In this document: positions 44,590 through 56,673 of the stretch, one piece after another
Numbering within the stretch: position 1 is the first letter of the stretch
How the letters are laid out: each line of letters begins with the position of its first letter
Assembly (NCBI GenBank): GCA_033182465.1
Contig: CP137321.1
Location: 2,728,001 to 2,792,000 of the forward strand
Direction: 5' to 3'
Origin: Sanghuangporus weigelae
Taxonomy: Eukaryota; Basidiomycota; Agaricomycetes; Hymenochaetales; Hymenochaetaceae
Length of the DNA stretch: 64,000 nucleotides
Notes under the pieces: model-generated
Told to the model about the DNA's origin: nothing
Databases searched by the model: none
What the model saw: only the letters and a program-made list of their open reading frames with translations
Made by a program: the position numbers and the translations under genes

Positions 44590-45792
44590 TGCGTTTGTTA
44601 TTACGGACTTATTTGCCGGCCTTCGTTTCCTCTCAGCAATCATACAAGTGATTATGCGGCCAACTTAGCTTAGCAGTTCTTCATGTGCAGGAAACAACCC
44701 AGGAATCAAGCAGCAATCTCATCAAGGACATCTTCACAACCCGAGCGAGCTTGATATGTTTTGGGTTCGAACGCAAGAAGCTGCTTTGGGATAACATCGG
44801 AAATTGGTATTCTCTATTGTCACTGGAATACAACCACTCTTAATAAGTACGTGAGTGTGAATCGGAGGGAATCAAACAACTTGTATACTTGCCGCCACCA
44901 CAGTCCCGGCTTGTTCTCTCCAGGCAAAGTAAGGCATAAAATGAGTACTCACTTGCCCGACCAAGCGCTAGTGAATGTCGGCAAGAATTCATTCATTGAT
45001 ACAAACGGAACTTCTGGCTCATAAGCAGCCACCGCAAGTCCAGGAGCCATCCAGATTCGGTCTAAAAAGGATAAGTTCCTTTCCCACTAGGCGATAAAGA
45101 TGCTCTCGTCTCTTCTGAACTACCACTGAGAAAGCCGGCCTGCTTGCAAGTAACGACATGATAGTGCGCTCCCAGGTCCTCGCATGCGATCGTGACGGGT
45201 TGCTTTGGGATAGCATCGCGAGCGGAAGATGTTTGAACTCTTTGGAATATAGCTCGTCACAGAGATTTGAAAGCGAGTGTGAAAAGATTCAAAGAAATGC
45301 AAATGATTTGTATGTACTCACCATCACAGTCCTGGCTTGTTCCTTCCAAATGTACCGCTTCCCATTACTCGCTCTAAAGGTGCTCTTACTTTCATGTTGC
45401 CAAGGGACTATGCTTGAAAGAGGATAACAAAGACGACGATTGAGATACTTCCTCTTCTGACCAAGGAGCAAGCTTGCAAGACTCGGAACTTATTCATCGA
45501 TACAAACGCAAGTTCAGGCCCATACGCATTATACTCAAGGTCGGGGGCGATCCGTGGAATACGTACGACTCTCCCACTCAGCAACGAGAACGTCCCAGTG
45601 CCTTACGCTCCTATGATTCCTAAATATTGACGTATCGCCACCTCAGAAAGAGCGAGAATTTTGTTTAGTCAAGATTCGATAGCATAGTTCCAACTCGCCA
45701 CATGTGATGGTATTGTTGTTGTTGAGATCGTCAGTGTGGAAGGTAAAGCTGGTGTTCCAGTGATTCGGTGGTACTGATATAACTTGGCTCAT
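44590..45792 (-). pseudogene. two overlapping or hybrid DUF6593-like relics
   Basis: A recognisable start at 45790-45792 (MSQVISVPPNHW) is followed by TITCGELELCYRI and, near 45350-45400, KSTFRASNGKRYIWKEQ, the family's FRASxGxxYxWK motif. The frame is broken in between. Immediately downstream a second N-terminal part begins at about 45240 (TITCEDLGAHYHVV, then SGSSEETRASLSP), with remains of the C-terminal half down to about 44590 (the 'tcatcaaggacatcttcac' block, and the block related to the VTCLIAEKxRR segment). So one copy lost its C-terminal half and abuts another degraded copy. Confidence 0.65.
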
Positions 45793-46381
45793 TGACTCGT
45801 GCCTTTCATTTGCTCAAAGGGGGGGAGGGGGGTTCTTTTGAGTGTTCAGGATATGTAAGTATGGAAGACTATGTCATACCAGTACTATTTGAGACGTACT
45901 CATACAGATCATGGTGCCCCGGGCGGCTGGCTGGTCGTAAACAAGAAGAATGTTGCCTGATATACGCCCTGGCATAGGATTAGAAAGCAAGTAGGTATCG
46001 GAACAACAAATACTCACTTATTGGGAGTTCGAAAACTCCGTCTAACCCTTACATGAGAAGCTGTAAATAAGTAAACGGGACGGGGGCAGTCTGAAAAAGA
46101 TTGATCCGCATTGTCCGGCAATCACTGAAACGCATTCAGATCATGACTTTAAAGTGACTTGATATATGGGCTTAGAATATGCAGGAATCAACGAAGACAA
46201 GTGAAACGAAAACGCCTATATGTTGTGAGGACCGTTGCATTGATAGTGATAGATAGCGATTACAGCGGTACAAGTGCAGTCGTACTCTACAAATAGATAT
46301 ACCGTCAGAGCACAAATGAGAGATGAACAGAAAAAAGCACCAATCCATGCAAGCAATCGCCCAACAAAACATCGTTCTTAT
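45793..46381. other. intergenic, no gene seen
   Basis: G-run at 45822-45831; otherwise unremarkable sequence between the relic and the AAA ATPase 3' end. Confidence 0.5.
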
Positions 46382-49300
46382 TCAAAACGCAGCAGCACCG
46401 AAATCTTCAGCATCCTCCCTCTCTTCGATAGCAAACTCCTTAACCTCCTCAACGAACTCCTTCACAACATCGAGCAGCTCCCTCACACAGCCATCCCGGT
46501 CCCATTCTTGTCGATGTCTCCAAATGACATTCAGACACGCTGCGCGCAGCTGTTCCAGTTGCTCCACATTCAGCTTGTCCGTTTCTTCAACCAACTGCGT
46601 TCCAAGGGAAGATAGCAGATCCGGAGAAATGTTGAATGGCGGAGGAGGCGGGGATGGTGTACGTGGGGGTTCGGCTGGAGGAGAGTGGACAATCTCCATC
46701 GCGTTTGCGACTGACTCTGTCGTTGCTTCAATAGTTGGCACGTTGGGCTGAACTACGTGCTCTGAAGTAGTTTCGGAAATATGCTGACTAATGTTCACAG
46801 TTTGGTGGAAGGATGGGATCGATTGATGAAGCGGTGTACCGTCAATGTTCATGCTCGCTTGAGGGACGAACATCGGGTTCGACGCGTCAAGCAAAGGTCC
46901 GGATGGCATAAACAAGTCATCCTGTCCACCAGATATAGGTGCGGACGCAGACACCGGCATATTCACCATATTCGGGTCAAACATCTGAAAGTCGGTCGGC
47001 GGAACATTATGCATCTGACCTTGCATCATCGGCTGGAACATAGATGGCGAACCTAAGTTCATCATCTCGGCGCCGAAGTTATTCGAAGCGTGATATTGGC
47101 TTACTACGGGCGTAGACGACGAGGCAAAGAGGTTGTGCACCGATGGCAAAGGCTGCGCCGGTGTCGGAGACATTGGGTTCAGAAGGTCGGGATCAAAGCC
47201 TGACCCAGACGGACGAGGACGTGACTCTGAGTCGACTTCAGGGATCGTCTCGAGGGAAAGCTGCGGAAGATTCATTGGTCCATTCACATTCAGATGAGAG
47301 AGTGCTCTTGATGGCGTCGTAGGAAGGCTCTCGCTAACAGTCTGTGCGAAGCGTACAGCAGCCACCGGTCTAGGCTGAGATGAATTCGGGCCTACGAGGT
47401 CTAGCTCGTCGTGATCATCTTCAGGAAGTTCAGGCACAGCGTCCAGTCTTGAACGCTTCGAGTCGCGGTCTGTACCAGCATTCTCTTCCCCCGAACCATG
47501 CGCATCCCCGTTCATGTCCTGGGAGCGATGTCTCTTCAATCGACGCTCCAATAGTAACGGATCTGTAATCCCAAGCTCAGGAGCTAGACCATTGTTTCGC
47601 GCACTTCTTCTGAGTGCTCCACCGTTCTCCCCACCACTCCCGTTTCCATGTCCATTCATACTCCCTTCGCCATCCCTCTCCCGGGACCCGGCCCGACTCT
47701 TTCTCTTCTCCTTCTCCAGTCGCCTCCGTTCCCGCCTCTTCAACTCCCGACCCGCCATTTTCTCACATTCCAGCCTAAATGCCGGATCAAACTCCTGTAT
47801 GCTCACCTCCGCGGCCGTATACATGGCTTGAGCCTTATGCAATCTATCTCGATCCTCGTACGCCCGCACTTCCGCATTATGTACTATCTTCCCCACCTCA
47901 TCAAGGAACATAGCCGGAGTGAGGAACTTCCCTTTGTAAAGGTCGACATTCATCGACTCGAGATCGACTTCGAATATCTGTAACTCTGGTCGAGCTTCGA
48001 GAGCGCCATTGACGTGCGAACTGGCGTGAGTGTCATGGCCGTCAATAGAAATAATTCCATTTGGCTGAGGAGGCTGAGACTGATACATTGAACCGAGGAA
48101 TGGATCCCATGTTTGGTCTGGATAGAGGTTGTACTCGTCCTATCAAACACAATCATCAATCCCTCTCCGATCTACAAGTCCAAAGAAAGACCCATACGGA
48201 CCTTAGCAGGTTTCGTAAATCTCTTATGCTTCCTCTTCAGCTCCGCAAGTATCGGCCCAAGGCGGAACTTCAAAAGCGTCAAGATCTTCTGGTCATTCTC
48301 CTCCTGGACTGCTAACTCCGCGGCTGTCGGCTGCCTCGGTTCTAACGGTGGTGCAATCGGCAGTTCTTCAAGTATCCGCTTCTTTCTCTTCGTCCCATCT
48401 GGGAACTGATTTGGTGGTCGGCGAATGTCATCCAGGAGCTCGTCGAAGAATATTCTGCGCTTCTCAGGGTCAGGGTAAGTAAAGACAATTCGGTTATCCC
48501 TGTTCATCCCGAACCAGGCTTTGACATCACGAGGAAGAGAAGCGAATGAGCCATCGACTACGGCAAGGAGGAGGATTGGATCACTAGGCGAGAGCGTATC
48601 GAGCATCGCTTTGACCGTCGTTCGCGCTGTTTCGGAGATCGCGGCACACCAGCTCTTCAAAGAAGGGATGTAGATAACGGATGGCTGATGTCGTTTAGCT
48701 TCGACGAATAATTGGATTATCCCAGCTTCGATAGTCTAGACAGGGATAAACAAAAAGTCAAATTAGGTAAGAGGACGAGAACGAGGCACGTACCCGTGTC
48801 GAGTCGCCCATTAGCGAGCCTAGATCTAGAGTTTGAACGTGGAAGCCCTCGAGATGATGAAGAGCAGCAGAGCCGATATACGATTGCCCCAGGCCGGGTT
48901 CACCATGCAGGACAACACGAGGACGGTACACGCGTAGCGTCTCCATCTCTGCAGCAAAGCCGAAACATCAGCATGACATCAGTAACGCAATATGGACAAA
49001 TCTAACTTTGCATGAGAATCTCTCTCTCCAGAGCGCCCTCATCATCCTCATCTTCCCATTCCGCTTCCTCGAGCGCAGTCCTCTTTTTCCCGACAGGTAC
49101 GGCCTTCTCCAAAACAGTCTTCACCCTCTCGAGTGTATCTTCCAACAAAGGAACGAGCTGCGAAGGCAAAGGCGCAGCACTCGATGATATCGCACGAGCG
49201 GAGGACGGAATCAATTCTGTAATAATATTAATGGAAAATAGGATTACACGTGTTAGTCAGATGTTCAAAGATAAGTAAACGAAAATGAAAATCAAGATGT

Positions 49301-51697
49301 ACTCCTGTCGATCAGGCACGAACGACGGAAGTAAGAAAAGATGAGAACGCGGACGGGAACGCGATACACGGGACGCGAACACAAACGGCGTGACGTATCG
49401 CGTATCGCGTCGTGTTGGAAAGTAAAGAAAGCAACACGTACTTTTAACGGAGATCATGAAATCTCTCGGCTGCACTCCAATCGTTTCTGGTTTTAGAAGA
49501 AGACGATCCGTGGATTTGTAAATCTGAGGATAACGTCGTTGCACGGCGTTCAATGCAGCTTCGGTACATAATGCCTGTACAGTTATGGTCAACATTTTTC
49601 AATTGAAGTCGAGTTGCTCTATTTTAACTCACCCGAAGGTCCGCGCCACCGTACCCCTTCGTGATCTTCGCAAGCTTCCAAATCGTTTCCTTGGCCCTCT
49701 CCGTATCCCATCCTTCCCATTTTCGCGTATTGATTTCCAGGATCTTCGCACGCGCCTCGAGGTTCGGCAATGCGAAGTAAAACTCTCGGTCAAATCTCCC
49801 AGGTCTTCGAAGTGCGGGGTCAACGGCATCAGGTCGGTTCGTTGCACCGATGACTACAACTTGTCCCCGTCCGTCCATACCATCCATGAGAGCCAAGAGC
49901 GTCGACACCATGGATGCATGTATCTGGTCCTGCTTCGACGAGCGAACAGGCGCGAGTCCATCAATCTCGTCGAAGAAAATGATCGAAGGTTGCTGGTTTC
50001 GCGCTTCCTCGAAGAGGAGACGAAGCTGCCGCTCAGCTTCACCGACCCATTTTGAGAGGACATCTGCGCCCTTGCGCATGAAGAAGGATATGCCCTTCCC
50101 ATTGGATCGACAACTTGCGGCTAGTGCACGGGCTAAGAGAGTTTTACCTGTTCCTGGTGGACCGTGGAATAATACACCTCTTGGAGGAACGAGGTTGAAG
50201 CGCTGGAAGACTTCAGGGTATAGGAGAGGAAGGAGGGTCATCTCCTTCAATGAATTAATATCTAATGGAATGTGTTAATACTAATGATAGCTCCAATGAG
50301 AAATATGCCTTACGGTCGTCCAGCCCCCCAACTTCGTCAAAGGTCACGTTTTGGTTTACACCCAAAGGATCAGCATCTGCAAGAGCCGCATCGGTGACTT
50401 TGCCCAGGTTTGAAGGCGTGCCGGCCGCTGCTAAGCCATCTGGGAAGAGTCCACCTCCCCCGGCAGCAAAGAGACCTCCACCAGCGCCTGCACCCGCGCC
50501 AAACGGTTTTCGTGGTGTACGCGTCGGCACATCCGAATCCGAGTCGTCAGCAGGGCCCGGCATGCCCATGTATCGTGATAGTACAGTGCCATTTGCGCTC
50601 CAGCCTGGACCATGACGGCCTTTGCCCTTGCTCCGTCGCTCGCCTGCGGCTTTCGGTGGTTGCATCTCCTCAATAGGCGGCGGAATGGCATAGTTCACTT
50701 GTTTGCGAGCGCGGAGGCCGTACGTTCTCGGTCCGGTATCGGGCTCCTCGTTGTTGTCGTCGTCCCCAGGAGGGGTTGATGGTGCTTCTTCCATTAGCTC
50801 ATCCTCAGACGAACCAGGGAGCTCTGCATCGCCGACATCGATATACCCATCCTCCTCAGCTCGTTGTCGCGCATTTTTGCGGGCGAGTCGCTGCGAACGC
50901 GAACGCGTCAGTCGACCCGTGGGATGAGATTCATCCGCATCGTCTACGGCACCAACAACATCCACCTCTGCAAGGGGAGACTGCGACGACACTTTCTTCG
51001 AACGACTTCGAGTCACTCGAGCAGGCGCTGCGATAGATACTTCACCCTCCTCGTCACTATTCACTCGCGCATGGCCACCCCCTCTCCCAGCATTGCCGTT
51101 GCTACGGCGCGAGGCAGCGGATGACCGCGTTTGCCGACCGATGACCTCGACCTGATCTTCATCCTGGTCAAACAAATTGTTCGCGGTGCCCCCTCCGGCA
51201 GGGTGAATGTCATCCTCGTCATCAGGATCGCTCTCGATGTAGTTCGGCCGCTTAGTATGTCTGCCATGCGACGTGGTGTACTCCGTGACCTCGACGTTCT
51301 GCGTGTACTCCTCATAATATTCATCGTCAGCATATTCGACCTTGGTACTCTGCTTTTTCTTGGACGACGCGCGGGTAGGACGCTCGTCTGCGGGGCTGGA
51401 GACGGACATGGATGCATCGCCAGCGGAGTACTCCGAGCCCGATGGCGCTGCTAAAAGCGACTCTGAAGACTTGCGGTTGCGCGTCGAGCGACGAACGGGG
51501 CCATGAACGTCGGTGACTGAGCGTGCCATCGGTGGTAACGGAGGTGGAATTCGTATCTTGAACGACGGTTTCTTCTCCCCTGTCTGGTGTTGCTCGTGCT
51601 CGTCGTCGATGTGGATGTCGTGCTCGGCTTTTATGTCCTTGTCGTCGTGCTCGTACTCGTCGTCCGGCTCGCCGTCGGCGTCGGCGTCGTTGTACAT
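46382..51697 (-). CDS. YTA7: AAA-ATPase with bromodomain, Yta7/Abo1/ATAD2 type
   Basis: Nuclear hexameric ATPase acting on histone H3-H4 and chromatin. Start ATG at 51695-51697 (MYNDADADGEPDDEYEHDD). Order: acidic and basic disordered N-terminus of about 460 residues ending VTFDEVGGLDD; AAA1 with VPPRGVLFHGPPGTGKT (Walker A), SIIFFDEIDGLAPVRSS (Walker B) and ATNRPDAVDPALRRPGRFDREF (sensor and Arg fingers); a linker; a degenerate AAA2 (VVLHGEPGLGQS, no Walker-A Lys, and VIYIPSL in place of Walker B); then a divergent bromodomain-like helical segment (VDLESMNVDLYKGKFLTPAMFLDEV...NAEVRAYEDRDRLHKAQ) and a long Pro/Ser tail. AAA2 degeneration is normal for this family. One intron (about 49221-49440) is long for this genome. 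Total about 1,600 residues. Confidence 0.93.
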
Positions 51698-51903
51698 GAA
51701 AGGACTCACTCAACCGACTTTCTTTGTCGACCGCCGGCCGCTTCACCGCTTACCAAATGGGGACACTGTGACTCACCATTTCCAGATATGGGTCTCGCTG
51801 CGTCACGAGGAGTCATTTTGTCATGACCATTAAAACAAAAGCGGTAGGTATACAAACATAATTCTCCGGTACTTATTAGTTCTAACCAAGATATACAGTT
51901 CAT

Positions 51904-52878
51904 CTACTTTGATTCCTCGAGCGCAGGTAATACGCATTGCTTGACGAAGAACTCATGGAAACGGTCGTCTTTCGTAAGCTCAGGATGGAACGTCGTCACT
52001 AGATGCCTACCCTGCCGTAAAGCAACGACAGTTCGAGGATCTCGTGGATCGGTATCGTCCTCATCCTCGGAGACGATCTGCTGTCCTCGCGGGAGAAGCG
52101 AAGCAGAAAGCCGGGCGATGATCTGCACAGGTGGCGAAAGGGCGGAAGGAGTGATGTCCGTAATCACCTGTGAATCAATCACAGAGATCAGTGTAAAGAC
52201 AGAAATGAGAGACTCGGAGAAAGCTTACTGGAGCACGGATGAAGATGCCGTTGAAAGGTCTGTTTGGCTCTCGCAGACCTTCTGTGTATAATGGAGCCTC
52301 AAACGATTCAACCTATCGATTTCCTCAGTCTCTGTAAATCTTGCCGAGTAAAAGTCATGCATGCACTTACCTGGGATCCCCATCCGTTTCTCGCAGTCTT
52401 GATATCAACACCACCAAGCAGCTCCTGCCCGCCTTTCTTCATGCCTTCCGCCTCTTTCGAAAGCAGAATCGCACCCGCACAAGTCCCCCATACGGGTTTC
52501 TTCTGCACAAACTCGCGCAGAGGCTCTGTCAACCCTGCAAGTCTCGCCAGGAGAGCGATCGTTGTTGACTCTATGCGTCGCGTGACACCATAAATAATGA
52601 AATGAAGTCAGGTTTTGAACATGACCTAACGAAAGCACGAAGAGTACGTACCTCCGCCGGGGATGATCAGCCCATCACATTTGGAAAGATCCTCAACTTG
52701 ACGAATGAGCACGATCTTGATCGGTCTCTCTACGCGCACTTTCTGCAGCAAGACTTGGTGCTCGGCGAATGCGCCTTGCATCGCTGATTGTATGATATCA
52801 ATATCATAGAAACGCTTTGGTATACATTGACTAAGACATGCCTAGGATACCAACGACAATCGGATTTCCTTCACCCAT
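51904..52878 (-). CDS. PDX2: pyridoxal 5'-phosphate synthase glutaminase subunit
   Basis: Supplies ammonia from glutamine to the PDX1/SNZ synthase in vitamin B6 synthesis. Start at 52876-52878 ([12 protein letters not shown]). Joining exon 1 through a GC donor (CTAG|gcatgt) to the acceptor acaatcag gives [14 protein letters not shown], as the family requires. Next [11 protein letters not shown] (an intron lies within), [13 protein letters not shown] with the nucleophile Cys, [22 protein letters not shown], and the His-Glu pair in [17 protein letters not shown]. All catalytic elements are present. An insertion with DEDDTDPRD sits before the His motif. Divergent from the MTAP gene with 335 bp between start codons. 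Confidence 0.93.
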
Positions 52879-53213
52879 GTTCTGCGTATTTGCTACAATG
52901 GTCTGAGAGAAGAAGAGACAAGGAAGTGCCGGCACGAGTCAGAGCCATGAGAGTCTTCCATTCACAAAGAAATCCTGACGAAATTGCGATTTTTCTCACC
53001 TTCTATATTCGGAGATCGACGTAAACTTTTCGAATTCTTTGAACCTTATTTAAGTTATTATATTTTCCTAAACGTGCGTGATGATCGATCACCTCAGCTT
53101 GAGGCTTCTCTCCGCACTGATCTACTCAAGATGAACACTGTCCTTCGACGTCGACCATCACGTTCAGGCTAGTGCTCAGGCCAGTAAGGATATTTGGATA
53201 TAGATATAGCACC
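52879..53213. promoter_or_regulatory. shared divergent promoter region PDX2 / MTAP
   Basis: Only 335 bp separate the two start codons, so both genes probably use it. No TATA box of good quality; AT-rich core around 53035-53070 (ttatttaagttattatattttc). Confidence 0.5.
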
Positions 53214-54306
53214 ATGACCTTAGACTCAACATTAGAGAAAGGTATTTTGTACAACACGGTGATTGTATGCTCGAACTCATGTGTTGCTTGCTCTTTAGTT
53301 CTCGTTGGTATTATTGGAGGCAGCGGGTTGTATCGCCTCGATAACCTCGTCCCTGTGTAAGATACTTCCGTTCGTTATGAAGAAGAATCTGCGCTAAGAT
53401 GGTCCTTTGTATAGCAAAGAAGTAAATCCCGACACAGTGATCACACCATCAATATTTGTAAAATATCCATCCTCTGACTTTACTTTTGTACCTCAGCCAT
53501 GGGGTAAACCAAGTTCTCCCATCACGATCGCAAAAGCACCAGGCGGAACACTCGTCGCCTTTCTCGCGCGTCATGGTCCGGGACACGGTATACCGCCCTC
53601 CGCAGTCCCCTCTCGCGCCAACATCGCTGCTTTCAAATCTCTCGGCGTGCGTCTCGTTGTAGCGTTCTCAGCAGTCGGCTCTCTCCGCGAAGAGATCAAG
53701 CCAGGCGACTTTGTGCTTCCCGATCAGATCATCGATCGCACAAAAGGTGTCCGCCCTGCGTCGTTCTTCGAAGGAACATCTATCGTCGCACACGCGCAGT
53801 TCGGCGACCCGTTTGCGAACAAACTAATAAACTTCCTCGAGGATCGTGTGCGTAAAGCTTTGGAAAGCACAGGGAAAGACCTGCACACCGGAAAGACGAT
53901 CGTATGCATGGAAGGGCCTCAATTCTCTACTCGCGCCGAGAGCAAGATGTATCGCTCCTGGGGTGGGGACCTCATCAACATGAGCGTCCTCCCGGAAGCC
54001 AAACTCGCAAGGGAAGCAGAGCTTAGCTACGCTCTCATAGCAACTTCGACAGACTACGACTCCTGGCGCGAGAACAGCGAACCCGTCACCGCAGCCGAGG
54101 TGTTCAAAACTCTCAAAACTAACGCTGATACTTCCAAACACGTGTTGGAGCTCATCGTAGCTGACTTGCATGATGCTGCGAATAACGGGGAGATTATGAG
54201 CGAGGAAGTGGGCAGTATGCAGTATTCGATCATGCCTCGCTCTGAGAAACAGTCCGAGGAGGACAGGAAGAAATTGGCTTTCGTACTTCCGGCTTACTTT
54301 TCTTGA
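53214..54306 (+). CDS. MEU1: 5'-methylthioadenosine phosphorylase
   Basis: Cleaves methylthioadenosine to adenine and methylthioribose-1-phosphate in methionine salvage. Short exon 1 (MTLDSTLEK, ending at the G before gtattttg) joins to VLVGIIGGSGLYRLDNLVPV, which holds the phosphate-binding GGSGLY motif. Exon 3 starts near 53413 and is continuous to the stop. Key motifs: FLARHGPGHGIPPSAVPSRANI (phosphate and ribose site), VVAFSAVGSLREEI, DQIIDRTKG, CMEGPQFSTRAES (purine-phosphorylase signature), INMSVLPEAKLAREAE and the base-binding ATSTDYDSW. Length about 335, as expected. Complete and intact. Confidence 0.95.
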
Positions 54307-54689
54307 ATAAGGAGGAATAGAACTGGGTTTGATATTTCCTGGGGTTTCTCGTCTATTTGGAGATTCTACGATGCTTATTATCCTCTCTTGTCGTCTAGAC
54401 GTGTAAATTCAATGCTATAAAATTATCTATTTCTAAATATCGTCCTGCGCTCATCAAAGCATAGCACGGCCACTCTATGCAACTGCTCGTTCCACATTCA
54501 TGCTCTCACTTGCGAAAGTCCGGGACATGGCAATCACCATCCAGTACTAATTCACTTCGACTAAGGCTATTCAGAGGAATCCGACATTGATGGGAGCTAC
54601 GTCCGTCTCGTGATTCCTATAAAAAGTCCCCCACTCTGTTATGCTTCTTGTTGTCACATCGCTACATACCTTAAGCTCGCTCCGATCCA
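54307..54689. other. intergenic, no gene seen
   Basis: 3' flank of MTAP and left side of a DUF6593-like relic. Confidence 0.5.
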
Positions 54690-55445
54690 GCCCCATCGCA
54701 AGTTGGTCCCCTCAACACCTTCCAGCTCAGATCCATATCTGGACAATCAGCACTGATGTTATCTTCTCGACGCATTAAAGACTCTAAAATCACTTGTCCG
54801 AGTCCAGATACAGAGCACTAGACAAAAACCTCGGGGCAAGTGGTACAAATACTTGCAGACGACCTTCACACGCTGGGATGCACGGTCTAAACAGCGCGTG
54901 ACAATGGCTGCTTGGGAGAAGAGAAGGTCTAAAGGGAGGTATTTGCGGATAAATCCTGCTGGGATTGGTGATATAAATGGCAGTAGGAAGGAGATGCTGA
55001 AAGAAAGGAAGTATTCCCTCAGATTTTAGGACGTCGTAGTAGATTTAAATTGTAAGTGCTGCCTCGAAAACCCGGGTGCTACATCATCGATCTTGACTGC
55101 TTTTAATAGCTCAAGAGCATTCATCACGAATAACGGAGAGCGATGCATCTGGAAGTCACAAATGCGCAAATCTCTGCAGGGTGCGTACTTACATGTTACC
55201 TTACTATTTCACTTATCTCTTCCCCATTTCCGACGGTTATTTCTAGAAGACAATCTAACTATACCCATCGCAATGTTCTAGCGCCACCATCTCTTCCGTG
55301 GACAGTTTTCATAATAGGATCCAACTTGGTCCGGTAGGAGATTGGGAAGACATCCTGGATTACATCGTAGGTGAGTCAATCGAGGTCAAGGTCAAAGGCG
55401 TCAGTGATGACAATTAATGCGATTGCTAGTGAGTATCTTATCCTT
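54690..55445 (+). pseudogene. DUF6593-like copy on the opposite strand, probably decayed
   Basis: The frame around 54860-55025 reads FTRWDARSKQRVTMAAWEKRR, then GRYLRINPAGIGDI, matching YRWDRETQQEI-VAEVEKRR-GRMRIAPGIGLDA of the array genes. After an intron-like gap, SSRAFITNNGERCIWK (55105-55155) matches SKRIFRASNGKEYIWK. Near 55348 DILDYIVGES matches DILDEVVGE. An intron precedes SSRAF at the same place as in the array genes. The N-terminal third is hard to read and stops interrupt the middle, so I treat it as a relic, though a spliced functional form is not excluded. It lies about 9 kb from the nearest array relic and is inverted. Confidence 0.6.
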
Positions 55446-55796
55446 AAAATATACATGGCATGATGTAAATTTTCTTACGAGTATTTATTTTGCTTCAGGG
55501 ACAGCATTAGTGAGTATTTCTACGCAATTCCTACCTATGGATTGATCCTAACAAGTTATATATAAGATCAAATTTCAGGCGCTGTAGCCGGGAACTGATG
55601 AAAGTCGTGTTGTTGTGTGTGCGCATCTAATGTTGGATTTCTTATCTTCCAGAGTACTTGAACTCTGTAATAAAGTAAAATACAAATGCACAAAATTCAT
55701 GAAACTATTTTTATACACGAGATCACGTGTTCTGTGTCCTGGAGTCAACCGCCGATCACACTTGTCCCACCACCATTTACTATAACCCACTCGACC

Positions 55797-56673
55797 ATGC
55801 CTCACGAACCTCAGACGCAGCCTTTCGTTCAGCCGGGTGACCTGCTTCCCGAGTTCTTACGCTCATTCTGGCAGCGCCAGATCGATGCTGCTGAGCAGGA
55901 AACGCCTGATTTCCGACACCCTCCTCTACCGCTTGCTAGGATTAAGAAAGTCATGAAGAGTGATCCAGAAGTCAAAGTGAGTTGAGTGTTTACTTTGAAA
56001 GTATGAGAGAAACTGATGCGAGGCTGGCCTGGGTGTGTGTACATAGATGATTGCTGCCGATGGTGTGTGTTAAAATTCTCTTTGCATACTTCGGGGTTTA
56101 TGCTGAGTTGCGCTGCTGTAATGGATGGCAAATGTGAACAGCACCGATTCTTTTCTGCAAAGCATGCGAAAGTGCGTGTTTCTTTCCACCCATCTCGCTG
56201 TGAACACTCACTCACTCACATTCATTTCGTTCCTCTTCAAGTCTTCATCTCAGAAATAACTGCTCGTGCATTCATAGTTGCGGACGCGAACAAACGACGC
56301 ACGCTCTCGCGGTCCGACATTGCCAAAGCACTCTCTAAGTCGGACCAATTCGATTTTCTGATTGATATCGTCCCCCGTGAGGAAGGGTTCCCCGGTGCCA
56401 AGCGACCTTCCCAGGCGCAGACCCAGGTGCAAGCGCCGGGGACGTCTGCTGGCTCAACGACGGCCGCTGCTTCTGCTCCGGTGAGTGCCGGTGCGAGTGG
56501 GATAGGGAAGCAACCGGTACAGAGTCCGACTATCAAGCGGGATGAGGTACGTGGCTATTTAGGATTTTGGTATTTCAAAGCGACGTACTTATCTTGAAAG
56601 TGAATCCTTCAAGGACCACGATCGATACATGGAAATATTATCTCTTGCTGGAGCAGGACGAGGAGGTCAATAG
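55797..56673 (+). CDS. HAP5: HAP5 / NF-YC subunit of the CCAAT-binding complex
   Basis: Histone-fold subunit that pairs with HAP3/NF-YB and HAP2 at CCAAT boxes. Exons: 55797-55976, 56047-56062, 56142-56171, 56242-56546, 56614-56673; total 196 residues, all junctions in phase. The protein reads [72 protein letters not shown] and [14 protein letters not shown], which is the complete NF-YC core. The tail is Ala/Gln/Ser-rich and ends [15 protein letters not shown]. Two microexons of 16 and 30 nt code for the loop between the first two helices. Start [10 protein letters not shown] is chosen because the upstream in-frame ATG (55686) adds only unrelated sequence. Confidence 0.93.

Noticed and set aside
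49221-49440. CG-rich stretch with repeated gcgatacgcg / tatcgcg units, considered as a regulatory site or repeat
   Set aside because: It is inside an intron of the Yta7-type gene, short and irregular; no clear repeat unit or second copy.
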